Origin: Vibrio rotiferianus CAIM 577 = LMG 21460
GTDB taxonomy: Bacteria > Pseudomonadota > Gammaproteobacteria > Enterobacterales > Vibrionaceae
Direction: 5' to 3'
Assembly (NCBI RefSeq): GCF_002741985.1
Contig: NZ_APHW01000098.1
Location: forward strand, 1 to 42,985
DNA: 42,985 nt
Shown piece by piece: positions 31,822 through 42,928 of the stretch (position 1 is the stretch's first letter; each line of letters begins with the position of its first letter). The position numbers and the translations under genes are program-made. The notes under the pieces are model-generated. The model had not been told where the DNA came from. It saw only the letters and a program-made list of their open reading frames with translations, and did no database searches.

Positions 31822-32283
31822 TCACTCTTCGGGAGCCCATACGCGAATATCGACATCCAAATCAGCTGGAGCGTAAACCACGACTGGTAGCTTGCTGTTG
31901 TAACGGTACAAATCACGAGTCGGCATTTGCACGAACGTTTCTACCTTCTCCATATCTTCAGGACAAGCCATTAGCGTTGAAATAGCACCACCCGATGAAG
32001 AATCTACTTGGTAATAGGTGTAGCCCCAACCTTCCAATGTATGTTCAGTTACAGAGCCGCCTAAAGATACACGGTTACAGTCTGTTTCCATCATTTTACC
32101 AACCACCAGCTCTACGCGCTTATCTGCTTCGTTGATTGCTGGGTCTACATAGAAAACATGCTTTGTCATGTTCTCCATTTCTGGAAACATCTCTGCTGAT
32201 GGGCGAGATACATCATTTGCTGAATTCATTGCAGAACATCCGCTCAGTGCCATTGCACCGGCAGCTAACCAAACTGCTTTCAT
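31822..32283 (-). CDS. Ecotin-family serine protease inhibitor, lipoprotein form
   Basis: 153 residues. The core strongly matches ecotin: VELVVGKMMETDCN, then HTLEGWGYTYYQVD, STLMACPED and YRYNSKLPVVVYAP. The disulfide pair is Cys69 and Cys107. Unlike E. coli ecotin, which is soluble and periplasmic, this has a lipobox (MALSGC, Cys16) and should be lipid-anchored. The residue aligned with P1 Met84 of E. coli ecotin is Leu104. Start at 32283 has AAGGG upstream; the frame from 32313 adds ten residues without support. The next gene encodes a lysozyme inhibitor, so both probably shield the envelope from host or predator enzymes (inference). Confidence 0.92.
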   Translation of the reverse strand: MKAVWLAAGAMALSGCSAMNSANDVSRPSAEMFPEMENMTKHVFYVDPAINEADKRVELVVGKMMETDCNRVSLGGSVTEHTLEGWGYTYYQVDSSSGGAISTLMACPEDMEKVETFVQMPTRDLYRYNSKLPVVVYAPADLDVDIRVWAPEE

Positions 32284-32494
32284 CGTTTTTCCCTTATTCA
32301 TATGGACGTGCATATTGTAACTGGTAACGCCAGATTAGGGTAAATACACGATGCAAATTGATCGCAACTCTCACAATTACGACGCCTCAACGCCATCAAA
32401 CAATTTTAGTAAGTCTCTGTTCTGTGCCTTGCAGCCATTTGCCGACAAGGTTATGGTTTGAAACCTGATTTGGTCACAATTCAAGGAAGAGAAA

Positions 32495-33091
32495 ATGACC
32501 ACCTATCTTGCGGGCTTTACGCTGGGCATTTCCTTAATTCTGGCTATTGGAGCGCAAAATGCCTTTGTTTTAAAGCAAGGCATCAAACAGCATCATGTAT
32601 TCTTAGTGTGCTTCTTATGCGCCTTGTCTGACGCCATTTTAATTTCTCTTGGTGTCGCGGGTTTCGGTTACTTGGTAATTCAGTTTCCTTTGATCGAGAC
32701 AATTGCGCGTTACGCTGGCGCAGCGTTCTTAACCTGGTACGGCATCAGTAGCTTACGCTCTGCATTCACACAAAGACATGTAATGAACCCTGAAGGTGAT
32801 GCCTCAAAAAGTGCATGGCAGACAGCACTGATTTGCTTGGCATTCACATGGTTAAACCCGCATGTTTACCTTGATACAGTGGTATTGCTGGGCTCTATTT
32901 CCACTCAATACGAACCGCATAAATGGCAGTTTGCGATAGGTGCTGTTTGTGCCTCTTTCGTGTTCTTTTTCAGCCTAGGCTATGGTGCCAAACTGCTTAT
33001 CCCCATCTTCAAACATGCGCGCTCTTGGCAGATTTTGGAATTCATCATTGGCTTTGTCATGCTTGCTCTGGCGATCAGCTTATTGATTTAG
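32495..33091 (+). CDS. LysE/ArgO-type amino-acid exporter
   Basis: A 198-residue inner-membrane protein with about six hydrophobic helices. The start AGFTLGISLILAIGAQNAFV then LKQGIKQHHV is the LysE/ArgO signature. ArgO exports arginine and lysine; substrate here is inferred from family. GGAAGAG lies just before the ATG. The usual regulator gene (argP) is not next to it. Confidence 0.88.
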   Translation: MTTYLAGFTLGISLILAIGAQNAFVLKQGIKQHHVFLVCFLCALSDAILISLGVAGFGYLVIQFPLIETIARYAGAAFLTWYGISSLRSAFTQRHVMNPEGDASKSAWQTALICLAFTWLNPHVYLDTVVLLGSISTQYEPHKWQFAIGAVCASFVFFFSLGYGAKLLIPIFKHARSWQILEFIIGFVMLALAISLLI

Positions 33092-33130
33092 TGCGTATAC
33101 TTTTGTCATCAAGGACAAAAGGACAACGTC

Positions 33131-33550
33131 ATGGCAAATCCGAGAAATCCAATTGAAGTAAAAGCGCTCGACCACGTGGTACTTAGAACAGACAATCTCG
33201 ACGCGATGCTGCACTTTTATCGAGATATATTAGGATGCCCAATAGAGCGTGAGTTACCAGACTTGGGGTTAACTCAGCTTCGTGCAGGGATGGCGATCAT
33301 TGATTTGGTAACGGTCGATAGTGAACTTGGGAAACTAGGCGGAAAGTCTCCCAGCCAAAATGGTCGTAACCTTGACCACTTTTGCCTTCAGATTGCACCT
33401 TCCGAAGAAAAAGAGCTACTGTCTTACTTACACCAAAACAATGTGCATGTTGCAGAGTTTACTGAAAGATATGGTGCTCAAGGCTTTGGGCGATCTGTCT
33501 ATTTGGAAGATCCAGAAGGCAATGTGGTCGAGCTAAAACCACAGAAATAA
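33131..33550 (+). CDS. VOC-family protein (glyoxalase/dioxygenase fold)
   Basis: 139 residues: ALDHVVLRTDNLDAMLHFYR at the start, NLDHFCLQIAPSEEKELLSY in the middle, and SVYLEDPEGNVVELKP at the end. Metal ligand candidates are the two DH histidines and the final Glu. Substrate unknown. The gene starts 39 nt after the exporter stop, so co-transcription is possible. Confidence 0.87.
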   Translation: MANPRNPIEVKALDHVVLRTDNLDAMLHFYRDILGCPIERELPDLGLTQLRAGMAIIDLVTVDSELGKLGGKSPSQNGRNLDHFCLQIAPSEEKELLSYLHQNNVHVAEFTERYGAQGFGRSVYLEDPEGNVVELKPQK

Positions 33551-33653
33551 TGCTCCAAAAAGCCATCAATTTTTTACTAGAAACATCCCTCGATGAATCC
33601 TAATCGCTGCGCGTTACGTATGTGTATGTCCAACAGCAAAACAGGATTAGCGA

Positions 33654-33905
33654 ATGACCTTTAGCGATGACATGCTATCAAGAATTATTGAGATGGCATG
33701 GGAAGATAGAACCCCGTTTGAAGCCATCGAGCATCAATTTGGTTTGGACGAGAAAGGGGTAATCAACTTAATGCGCCGCCACTTACAACCGAACAGTTTT
33801 AAGCTTTGGCGACATAGAGTCACCGGCAGGAAGACCAAGCACTTAAAACTGCGCTCACCAGGTGTAAACAGAGGCTATTGCCCAACGCAGTACAAACAAC
33901 GTTGA
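33654..33905 (+). CDS. TIGR03643 family small protein
   Basis: 83 residues. IIEMAWEDRTPFEAIEHQFG then LDEKGVINLMRRHLQP and SFKLWRHRVTGRKTKH fits the TIGR03643 family, conserved in marine gammaproteobacteria with no known function. The first part looks like a helix-turn-helix and the tail is strongly basic, so nucleic acid binding is plausible but unproven. Confidence 0.82.
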   Translation: MTFSDDMLSRIIEMAWEDRTPFEAIEHQFGLDEKGVINLMRRHLQPNSFKLWRHRVTGRKTKHLKLRSPGVNRGYCPTQYKQR

Positions 33906-33934
33906 GTCTCTCTTAAATTTCAAATGCGATGTGC

Positions 33935-34654
33935 TTAAACCATAAAATACGGCGCACTATCACGCATAAACTCAGCCATCGAAGCTAGATAGTCCCAAGT
34001 TTCTCGATAAGTGTGGTTCATGCATTGAGTGAAGGCTTGGCACAGTGAAGGATCTTCTTCCAGCCACTGACTAACATGTTGAGCCGTGTAGGAGACCTGC
34101 TTCATCTCATCATCCAGTATCTTCTGGATCGTTGGGCGCATCTCTTTCAGGTAAGGCACATCGGATTGATCGATAAAACTCAGTTGAGAAACCAATAAAC
34201 ACCAAGAACGAAGTTCGACAGAGTGAGCTCGGAAAAGGTGGATTTTAATATCATCATGAAAGTGGCTCACATTACTAAAATCACTCGATTTGGCTTCCTG
34301 ATAGACTTCGGTTTGATAGCCCGTCAACGGAATTAAGCTGGCATACATCGCGGAGTGATTTCTGTCGTTTTGGTAGTGGAGCATGATCTGTTGCTTCATT
34401 TCTCCTTGCGCATAACGATTGGCAATCATCTTGAGGCGTTCAGCCCCTTCTTCCTCGTTGATCGCGTTGTGCAACAGATAATACGCCATGGTTTGCTTGC
34501 TCTGAAAAATCTCTTGCGTGAGCTCATTCATCGCTTTTGGCGTAAGGGAAGTATCCGAATAAAGATAGCTTGCAATAGAGGCTTTGTACTCATTAGATGG
34601 CACAAAGTTATTATCTTCTAGCAAGTTATAAAGGCTGGTCTGTAAACAGTTCAT
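33935..34654 (-). CDS. Helical protein of unknown function, possibly ferritin-like
   Basis: 239 residues, predicted mostly helical, no signal peptide. Spaced acidic and His residues occur in helices (QGEMKQQIMLHYQNDRNHSA; HSVELRSWCLLVSQL; DDEMKQVSYTAQHVSQWL). The DExxQxxYT pattern resembles the DExxH helix of ferritin-like diiron proteins but has Gln where His is usual. Family not recognised. ATG at 34654 with AGGTG upstream is preferred to 34687. Confidence 0.65.
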   Translation of the reverse strand: MNCLQTSLYNLLEDNNFVPSNEYKASIASYLYSDTSLTPKAMNELTQEIFQSKQTMAYYLLHNAINEEEGAERLKMIANRYAQGEMKQQIMLHYQNDRNHSAMYASLIPLTGYQTEVYQEAKSSDFSNVSHFHDDIKIHLFRAHSVELRSWCLLVSQLSFIDQSDVPYLKEMRPTIQKILDDEMKQVSYTAQHVSQWLEEDPSLCQAFTQCMNHTYRETWDYLASMAEFMRDSAPYFMV

Positions 34655-35040
34655 GTCACCTTCCTGGATGGTGTTGCATCGCAACACGTCATGCTGACAA
34701 CGTAGAAAGTGAGGTATTTATCAATACGCTCTTAAGGGTGAGGAAGATTCAAGGGACAGAATAGAGCGTTGGAAAGACGTTGGATCAGTACCATTGAATA
34801 ACGGCGAGATTGGAAGTAACTCTAATACTTTTGCATGAATGTAAACGACCTCACTAATACTTGCAGCATATGCATTGTTGCAAGATGGTTAAATGATCAT
34901 TTTATAAATGTTATTTATTGAAAATAGACAGAATGAAATGCGGGGAGATAAGCCATTAGGTTTTAAAGAGAAGTGGTGTTGTAGCGCAGTTTTTATCGCA
35001 TACAACTTTTAGAAAAACAGATAAAAATAGTGCTTTAACT
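34655..35040. other. Intergenic region, no gene seen
   Basis: An A/T-rich stretch between the minus-strand gene ending at 33935 (whose promoter must lie here) and the terminator of the GH63 gene. No frame with a ribosome-binding site, and no repeat, was found. Confidence 0.5.
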
Positions 35041-35042
35041 CT

Positions 35043-35073
35043 ATAAAAACCGGGCAGTTTTCACTGTCCGGTT
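35043..35073 (-). terminator. Terminator of the GH63-like gene
   Basis: Minus strand: AAACCGGACAGT pairs with ACTGCCCGGTTT around GAAA, then TTTAT. A second hairpin nearer the stop (GTTGCAGATG/CATCTGCAAC, 35107-35140) has a C-rich loop of eight C and no T tract. Confidence 0.85.
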
Positions 35074-35175
35074 TGATCTTATTGAGCCTAATTGAAGAGA
35101 ATTAAGCAGTTGCAGATGCTAGGGGGGGGTCATCTGCAACGCTCAAATCTTCACGCTGTGAGTAACAAGCGAGTC

Positions 35176-38022
<2,847 letters not shown>

Positions 38023-38126
38023 TTAAATAACAGGTCATTAATTTTGGGTAATAGTGGGTCTTTGATGCATTCATTATCAAACACACCCACTTCATATAAA
38101 TTCTTTATTTTGTGATTAAATATTCA

Positions 38127-38894
38127 CTATTTTTCATTCGCCATCGATATGGCTTTTAATAACTCACCGTCAATGTTTGGAATGGTATCTGAGAGAAAAA
38201 TTTGCTTACCTGGCGTATAGGTCATCAACACGTTTCGGAGTCGCTTGCTGCCTTCCCCACTCTTGTTCTGTACATCAAACTCAATCAGCTTGTTGTATAC
38301 CTCGTTAGCCAGTTTCTCTTCTTGTTCCTCAGTAATGGCTATGCGTCCCATGCAGATTGGTGGTCGTACGTCATGGCTAAACACTTCGTCTCGAAAACGC
38401 TTAGCAAACAAAGTATCGAGCTTGGAACCCTCTTCAAAAATAAAACGACCTTGGTCTTTAAAACGGTATTGATCATCACCTTTTAACTCAATGTAACCCA
38501 TCATTTCCAAGGCTCTTAAATACAAGGTAAGAGATGTATGAGTAAGTTGGTATTTACTCAAAATATCTTGTAGTGACCACTCTTTACGACGCAACAAATA
38601 TAAGAAATCAAACAAATATGGATACTGATTAAATATCTCGCTATTAATTTCAGTAATGAATTGTTCATTCTCTTGTTGAAGCTGTTTCGCTCGCATAGAT
38701 AATTCAACCAAATCCGTATCTAAATGAGTAGCAAACGAGAGTATTTTATCCAATCCAAGAGACGTGTTATGAAGTTGTCTTTTGATAGTTGATAGCGGAA
38801 TCCCCATTCCAGCAGAGAGATCGGAATAGCAAATCCCTTTCTCTTTTATTTTTTCTCGTAAAGCAGCAAGTAAATACGTTGCAGAATTATTCAT
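38127..38894 (-). CDS. HTH regulator, XRE-like N-terminus with winged-helix domain
   Basis: 255 residues. The start is an XRE-like helix-turn-helix (IKEKGICYSDLSAGMGIPLS then TIKRQLHNTSLG). A second, winged-helix-like segment follows (RRKEWSLQDILSKYQLTHTS then LTLYLRALEMMGYIELKGDD). The C-terminal part is unassigned. No sugar-binding domain is obvious, yet the next gene downstream encodes the glycosidase, so that may be its target (inference). Confidence 0.75.
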   Translation of the reverse strand: MNNSATYLLAALREKIKEKGICYSDLSAGMGIPLSTIKRQLHNTSLGLDKILSFATHLDTDLVELSMRAKQLQQENEQFITEINSEIFNQYPYLFDFLYLLRRKEWSLQDILSKYQLTHTSLTLYLRALEMMGYIELKGDDQYRFKDQGRFIFEEGSKLDTLFAKRFRDEVFSHDVRPPICMGRIAITEEQEEKLANEVYNKLIEFDVQNKSGEGSKRLRNVLMTYTPGKQIFLSDTIPNIDGELLKAISMANEK

Positions 38895-39308
38895 CTAACA
38901 ATGCCTGTTTAATTTTTCAGCATCCCTGATGATATATTCAAGAGAGTCCTACTCTTGTGATGCCGGTTCCAAATAATTCCAGCAATTTCTATCTATTAAA
39001 TGTGTTTCAATGATGAGACTTTTTACCAAGCATTAACCGATGGATTTTTACCCATATAGATTAAGCTTCAACCAGTTATTGCAAGCCTTATCAGTATGCG
39101 ATGAGTATAATTGTTTTGATGCGTAAAATTAAGTTCGCTAGGTTTTTTAGTAAAAGTTTTCTATTGAAAGGCTACTTTATTAGGTGGCAAGTATCAAAAA
39201 ATTGTACTTAGAAATTTAGTCACGCGAGAGATCACAGAAAAATAACGACTTACTGGAATTATAATAAATAAATGACCAGTAAAATTCTTGTTATAAGGAG
39301 CAAGAGAG
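38895..39308. other. Long A/T-rich intergenic region, no gene seen
   Basis: Lies between the start of the minus-strand HTH gene and the small plus-strand frames. It must hold the HTH promoter. I saw no repeat, terminator or coding frame of note. Confidence 0.5.
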
Positions 39309-39395
39309 TTGGTTAAAGAGAGGGGAATATTATTGAAGCGTCATCATATTATACCTTTATTTTTCTATCTTGCTCACATATTTTTCTACGGCTAA
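39309..39395 (+). CDS. Possible small hydrophobic peptide, 28 residues
   Basis: TTG start with AAGGAG 8 nt upstream; reads VKERGILLKRHHIIPLFFYL then AHIFFYG. A basic start followed by one hydrophobic segment resembles bacterial small membrane proteins. No homolog known to me; a chance frame in A/T-rich DNA is a real alternative. Confidence 0.2.
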   Translation: MVKERGILLKRHHIIPLFFYLAHIFFYG

Positions 39396-39463
39396 TTTTT
39401 CACTTCATATGCAACATTAAGTTCTCTTTCAACGCATCGACTCCTACTTGTAAAGGGGAAACG

Positions 39464-39550
39464 GTGATCTTAAAGATAGGCTGGTATGTTTTGGTTTACT
39501 TGGGAAGTCCTCCAATTAGGCGTAAAATAGAGAGTAGGTTTCATAGATGA
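39464..39550 (+). CDS. Possible small peptide, 28 residues
   Basis: GTG start with AGGGGAAAC upstream; reads ILKIGWYVLVYLGSPPIRRK then IESRFHR: a short hydrophobic start followed by a basic tail. It ends 48 nt before the Rof start, so it could be a leader peptide. Weak evidence. Confidence 0.22.
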   Translation: MILKIGWYVLVYLGSPPIRRKIESRFHR

Positions 39551-39598
39551 GTTCTTACCCTTTATCGGTCTGATAAAAGAGAACGAAAGGAGAAAGTT

Positions 39599-39844
39599 AT
39601 GGTGACATGTAGTCAATATGATTTTATTGAAATCGCCTGTATGTTTAAGTTGCCAGTTGAGATTACCTTGAAGAATGGTGAGACACACCAAGGTAGCGCA
39701 TTTGATACCGGTTACGATATGGAGCGACAAGAATGCTTATTTTTGGATGTTGCAGGTGAGCGGACTTCGTTCCCAACCGAGCAGTTGATCGCAATGAGAG
39801 CACTCACCGACAACCCACATTTCAGCGAAGTAACTTTCAGTTAA
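39599..39844 (+). CDS. rof: Rho-binding antiterminator, Rof family
   Basis: 81 residues with the Rof/YaeO pattern: CSQYDFIEIACMFKLPVEIT then LKNGETHQGSAFDTGYDMER and FLDVAGERTSFPTEQLIAMR. The acidic Sm-like fold binds Rho and blocks transcription termination. AAGGAG lies 8 nt before the ATG. Single gene with its own terminator. Confidence 0.85.
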   Translation: MVTCSQYDFIEIACMFKLPVEITLKNGETHQGSAFDTGYDMERQECLFLDVAGERTSFPTEQLIAMRALTDNPHFSEVTFS

Positions 39845-39875
39845 TTGCCTATTCTCATACGCAGACGTCAAATAG

Positions 39876-39917
39876 AAAAAAGCGCCTTCAACCAGAAGCG
39901 TTAAAGGCGCTTTTGTT
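39876..39917. terminator. Bidirectional terminator between rof and emrB-like gene
   Basis: AAAAGCGCCTT pairs with AAGGCGCTTTT; A/T tracts on both sides serve both convergent genes. Confidence 0.85.
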
Positions 39918-39934
39918 TAGCTTCAGTTTCAACG

Positions 39935-41422
39935 CTACCTTGAGCGGATAAACACCAGCATCGGCATCATGATTACGAACATCACCCCCACCAACTGGAA
40001 AGTATGCACAAACGCGACCATTTGCGATTGCTGATGGAGCATACTTTGGTACTGCTCCAAGGCGGCAGGATCGGTGATCGATAATCCTTGTTTCGCAGCC
40101 CAGTCATGCAACACTGAGTTGTAAGGATTAAAGCCTTCTCCCAAAGCGTGCCATTGCTGCTGACCATCACGATACTGGTATGTGGTAGCGATGGAAATAC
40201 CAAATGAGCTACCAATAGTTCGGAACAAGTTAAAGATACTCGCCCCAGCCACCGACTGCTCTTTTGGCAACGTCATGTAAGCCAGCGTCGACAAAGTCGA
40301 GAAGGTTAAACCTAAGCCCATACCTTGAATCATACTTGGCATCACGATCCAGAAAGTGTCTATTTCTGTCGAGTACAAGGTCATCAAGTAGCTGCCAATA
40401 CCGATACAAGTTAAGCCAAATACAATCTTCAACCTTGGGTCAAATTGTGGGTTAATCACAATCACCAATATCAACATACAAGCGGACGCTAACCCCCTTG
40501 GAGCCATCAACATACCCGTGGTCGACACTGGATAGTTCAACAAGCTTTCGAGCAACATCGGCTGCTGGGTGGTCAAACCGAACATCGCCATCGAGACAAC
40601 AGCAATCATCAAAGATGACACCATGAGGTTTCTGTCTTTAAGTAACCACAGCGGTGCAATGGGGCTCTTTGTCTTCCAACTGCGGTATACCCACATGATC
40701 AAACCCATTATCGCTAGCAGTGCTGCGGTTTGAATAATGCGCGAGTTAAACCAATCTTCATCGTTCCCTTTATCAAGCACAAACTGCAACGCACCGACGC
40801 CGAGGGCCATATAACCAATGATCCACCAGTCGAAGTTCGGTTTGGATTTGTTGCTGATGTGGATGTAACGATAAATCAGCGCAGTACACACCAAGCCAAA
40901 TGGCAAGTTGACGTAGAAGATCCAACGCCAGTTGATGTTGTCAGTAATCACACCGCCCACTACTGGGCCTAAGATAGGACCAAGCAAGATACCGATGGAG
41001 AAGATCGCCATCGCCTTGCCTTTTTGCTCAGAAGGGTAAATTTGAACCAGTGTTGATTGCGCCAATGGGATGACTGAAGCACCAAACGCACCTTGGATAA
41101 TACGGAACACCACCATCTCTTCGAGTGAACCCGCTTGACCACAGAAAGCACTGGCAATCACAAAACCGATTACCGCCACCAGCATGACTTTACGCTCACC
41201 AAATCGCGATACCCAGAAACTGGTCATCGGAATGAAGATCGCCTCAGCCATGCTGTAGCCAGTTAGCACCCAAGTGATTTGGTCTGCCGTTGCGCCCAAT
41301 GCGCCCATCATGTGTGAAAGCGACACGTTAGCAACGGTCATGTCTATCAGCACCATGATGGCCGAAAGCATCACGGCGACGGTGGCTATTCCCCGTTTGT
41401 CGGCCGTAATCTCGTTACTCAT
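39935..41422 (-). CDS. DHA2-family (EmrB-like) drug efflux MFS transporter
   Basis: 495 residues with 14 expected helices. Landmarks are IDMTVANVSLSHMMGALGAT near the start, motif C ILLGPILGPVVGGVITDNIN then WRWIFYVNLPFGL, and a large periplasmic loop before the last helices, as in EmrB. It exports hydrophobic drugs together with the adaptor encoded just upstream, overlapping it by 4 nt (ATGA). No outer-membrane partner gene is in the window; TolC is the usual one. Confidence 0.92.
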   Translation of the reverse strand: MSNEITADKRGIATVAVMLSAIMVLIDMTVANVSLSHMMGALGATADQITWVLTGYSMAEAIFIPMTSFWVSRFGERKVMLVAVIGFVIASAFCGQAGSLEEMVVFRIIQGAFGASVIPLAQSTLVQIYPSEQKGKAMAIFSIGILLGPILGPVVGGVITDNINWRWIFYVNLPFGLVCTALIYRYIHISNKSKPNFDWWIIGYMALGVGALQFVLDKGNDEDWFNSRIIQTAALLAIMGLIMWVYRSWKTKSPIAPLWLLKDRNLMVSSLMIAVVSMAMFGLTTQQPMLLESLLNYPVSTTGMLMAPRGLASACMLILVIVINPQFDPRLKIVFGLTCIGIGSYLMTLYSTEIDTFWIVMPSMIQGMGLGLTFSTLSTLAYMTLPKEQSVAGASIFNLFRTIGSSFGISIATTYQYRDGQQQWHALGEGFNPYNSVLHDWAAKQGLSITDPAALEQYQSMLHQQSQMVAFVHTFQLVGVMFVIMMPMLVFIRSR

Positions 41423-42444
41423 TGTGCGTTACTTTTCAGATCAACAGTCACTTCAGAACTTGCACCCACACGTAATTGTGGCGCACCTTCAGGCACTTCA
41501 AGCGTCAAACGCACAGGGAAGCGTTGTTTGATTTTCACCCAGTTACCGGTTGCGTTTTCTGGTGGCATCAAAGAGAAAGAGGTACCACTTGCTGGAGACA
41601 GTTCTTCCACTTTTGCATCCCACACTACGTCTGGATACATGTCGATCACGACTTCAGCGTGCATACCTGCTTTGATGTGAGTTAAGTCAGTCTCTTTGAA
41701 ATTCGCGCGCACCCAGTAGCTGTCTTTGATGATCACAGGGAACAGTGTTTGGCCGATACTTACTACCGAACCCGTGTGAGTGTTAATTTCACCGGCAATG
41801 CCGTCGACTGGAGAAGTAATGTCGGTGTAGCTCAAGTTCAATTCCGCTTGCGCGAGTTGCGCTGCTGCTTGTTGAACAACCGCCGCCTCTGCGCCTTCTT
41901 CACCACGATTTGCGATTGCTTTTTCAACTGTTGCTCGTGCTTGCTCTAGACCAGCTTGTGCATTAGCGAGTTTGTTCTTCGCAGTATCAAGGTCTTGGTC
42001 AGACGCCAACTTACGTTTCACGAGAGAATCGGTACGTTTGTATTCCACTTGTGCTTCGGTCAAATTAGAACGCGCCGCATCCAAACCAGCCACCGCTTCA
42101 GTCACTTGTTTGTCGGCCACATCGTGCTGTTGAACCGCCAATTGATAAGCCGCTTTCGCTTGTTTGACCGCGAGCAGATAAGGGCGAGAATCAATCTTTA
42201 ATAGCAGGTCGCCTTTGTTCACCACTTGGAAGTCTTTGGCTTCTACTGAGATAACTTGGCCTTGAACCTGTGGAGCGACCGATAGGATTTTTGCTCTTAC
42301 ATACGCATCTTCCGTACTCGGGTGACCGTCGGAATATTGCCAAGACCAGTACATCGCACCAAAAGCGATAGCACAAACGAGAAGGAAAAGGATTTTGGTC
42401 AGTTTGGATTTCGAAGAGGATTTCTTCGCGATATCGTCGCTCAT
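41419..42444 (-). CDS. EmrA-like membrane fusion protein (HlyD family)
   Basis: 341 residues: one N-terminal membrane helix (ILFLLVCAIAFGAMYWSWQY), a biotinyl-lipoyl-like half (AKILSVAPQVQGQVISVEAK), a long coiled coil (about 90-190, AGLDAARSNLTEAQVEYKRT and Ala-rich repeats), then the second lipoyl half ITSPVDGIAGEINTHTGSVV and a beta-barrel. It links EmrB to the outer-membrane channel. First gene of the operon; no regulator gene is adjacent. Confidence 0.92.
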   Translation of the reverse strand: MSDDIAKKSSSKSKLTKILFLLVCAIAFGAMYWSWQYSDGHPSTEDAYVRAKILSVAPQVQGQVISVEAKDFQVVNKGDLLLKIDSRPYLLAVKQAKAAYQLAVQQHDVADKQVTEAVAGLDAARSNLTEAQVEYKRTDSLVKRKLASDQDLDTAKNKLANAQAGLEQARATVEKAIANRGEEGAEAAVVQQAAAQLAQAELNLSYTDITSPVDGIAGEINTHTGSVVSIGQTLFPVIIKDSYWVRANFKETDLTHIKAGMHAEVVIDMYPDVVWDAKVEELSPASGTSFSLMPPENATGNWVKIKQRFPVRLTLEVPEGAPQLRVGASSEVTVDLKSNAQ

Positions 42445-42705
42445 TTATATTGTCCAAGTGTTCAATTTTGTGATCAGTGTAGGATTTTTCTATCTTCGGA
42501 CAATAAGATGATCTGCAAGGTTAAGATCCGATTTTGAGCGTTGATAAATTGTTCAGAAGGTGCGCAAAGATATTCACACTCTTTAATAGCCAAGCAACCT
42601 CGAAATGCTTGGCTATCAACGTACATAAAGTATAGGGAACGCTAATCATTCCATGACATGGCAATAAAAACGACGAATATTCCAGACAAAAATGTATGGT
42701 CCGCC

Positions 42706-42737
42706 CCGTTATTGCAACTACAATTTAGTAATAACGG
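42706..42737. other. Hairpin near the presumed insertion-sequence end
   Basis: CCGTTATT (42706-42713) pairs exactly with AATAACGG (42730-42737) around 16 nt. It lies between emrA and the structured stretch beside the transposase. Could be part of the element's end or of its RNA. Confidence 0.4.
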
Positions 42738-42771
42738 AGTTGGTTTGCGCTAATGTATTCGGAGTCCACGT

Positions 42772-42928
42772 TGGGAACATTAACTTCCCCGCTCCACGAT
42801 GATATCCGCGCCAGATTATCCTTAAAAGCCCCAAAGCAACTAGGTGCTATTTTTTGTATCAGGTTACTAATCTGGCCGATCGACCGTTTTTGTCATCACG
42901 TTCATTGGCGTTGCAAACTTGGTTATGG
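42772..42928 (-). ncRNA. Candidate structured non-coding RNA of an IS1111/IS110-type element
   Basis: No credible protein frame on the minus strand. CCAGATTA (42811-42818) pairs exactly with TAATCTGG (42868-42875), and AGCCCC/GGTGCT inside forms a nested stem with one mismatch. GGGAA/TTCCC (about 42772-42788) adds a further hairpin. In IS1111-group elements the region 3' of the transposase encodes the guide (seek) RNA; position fits. Boundaries are guesses. Confidence 0.35.

Noticed and set aside
35107..35140. GTTGCAGATG/CATCTGCAAC hairpin with an eight-base C run (G on the plus strand) as the main terminator of the GH63 gene
   Set aside because: No T tract; the hairpin at 35043-35073 has one and is the better terminator.
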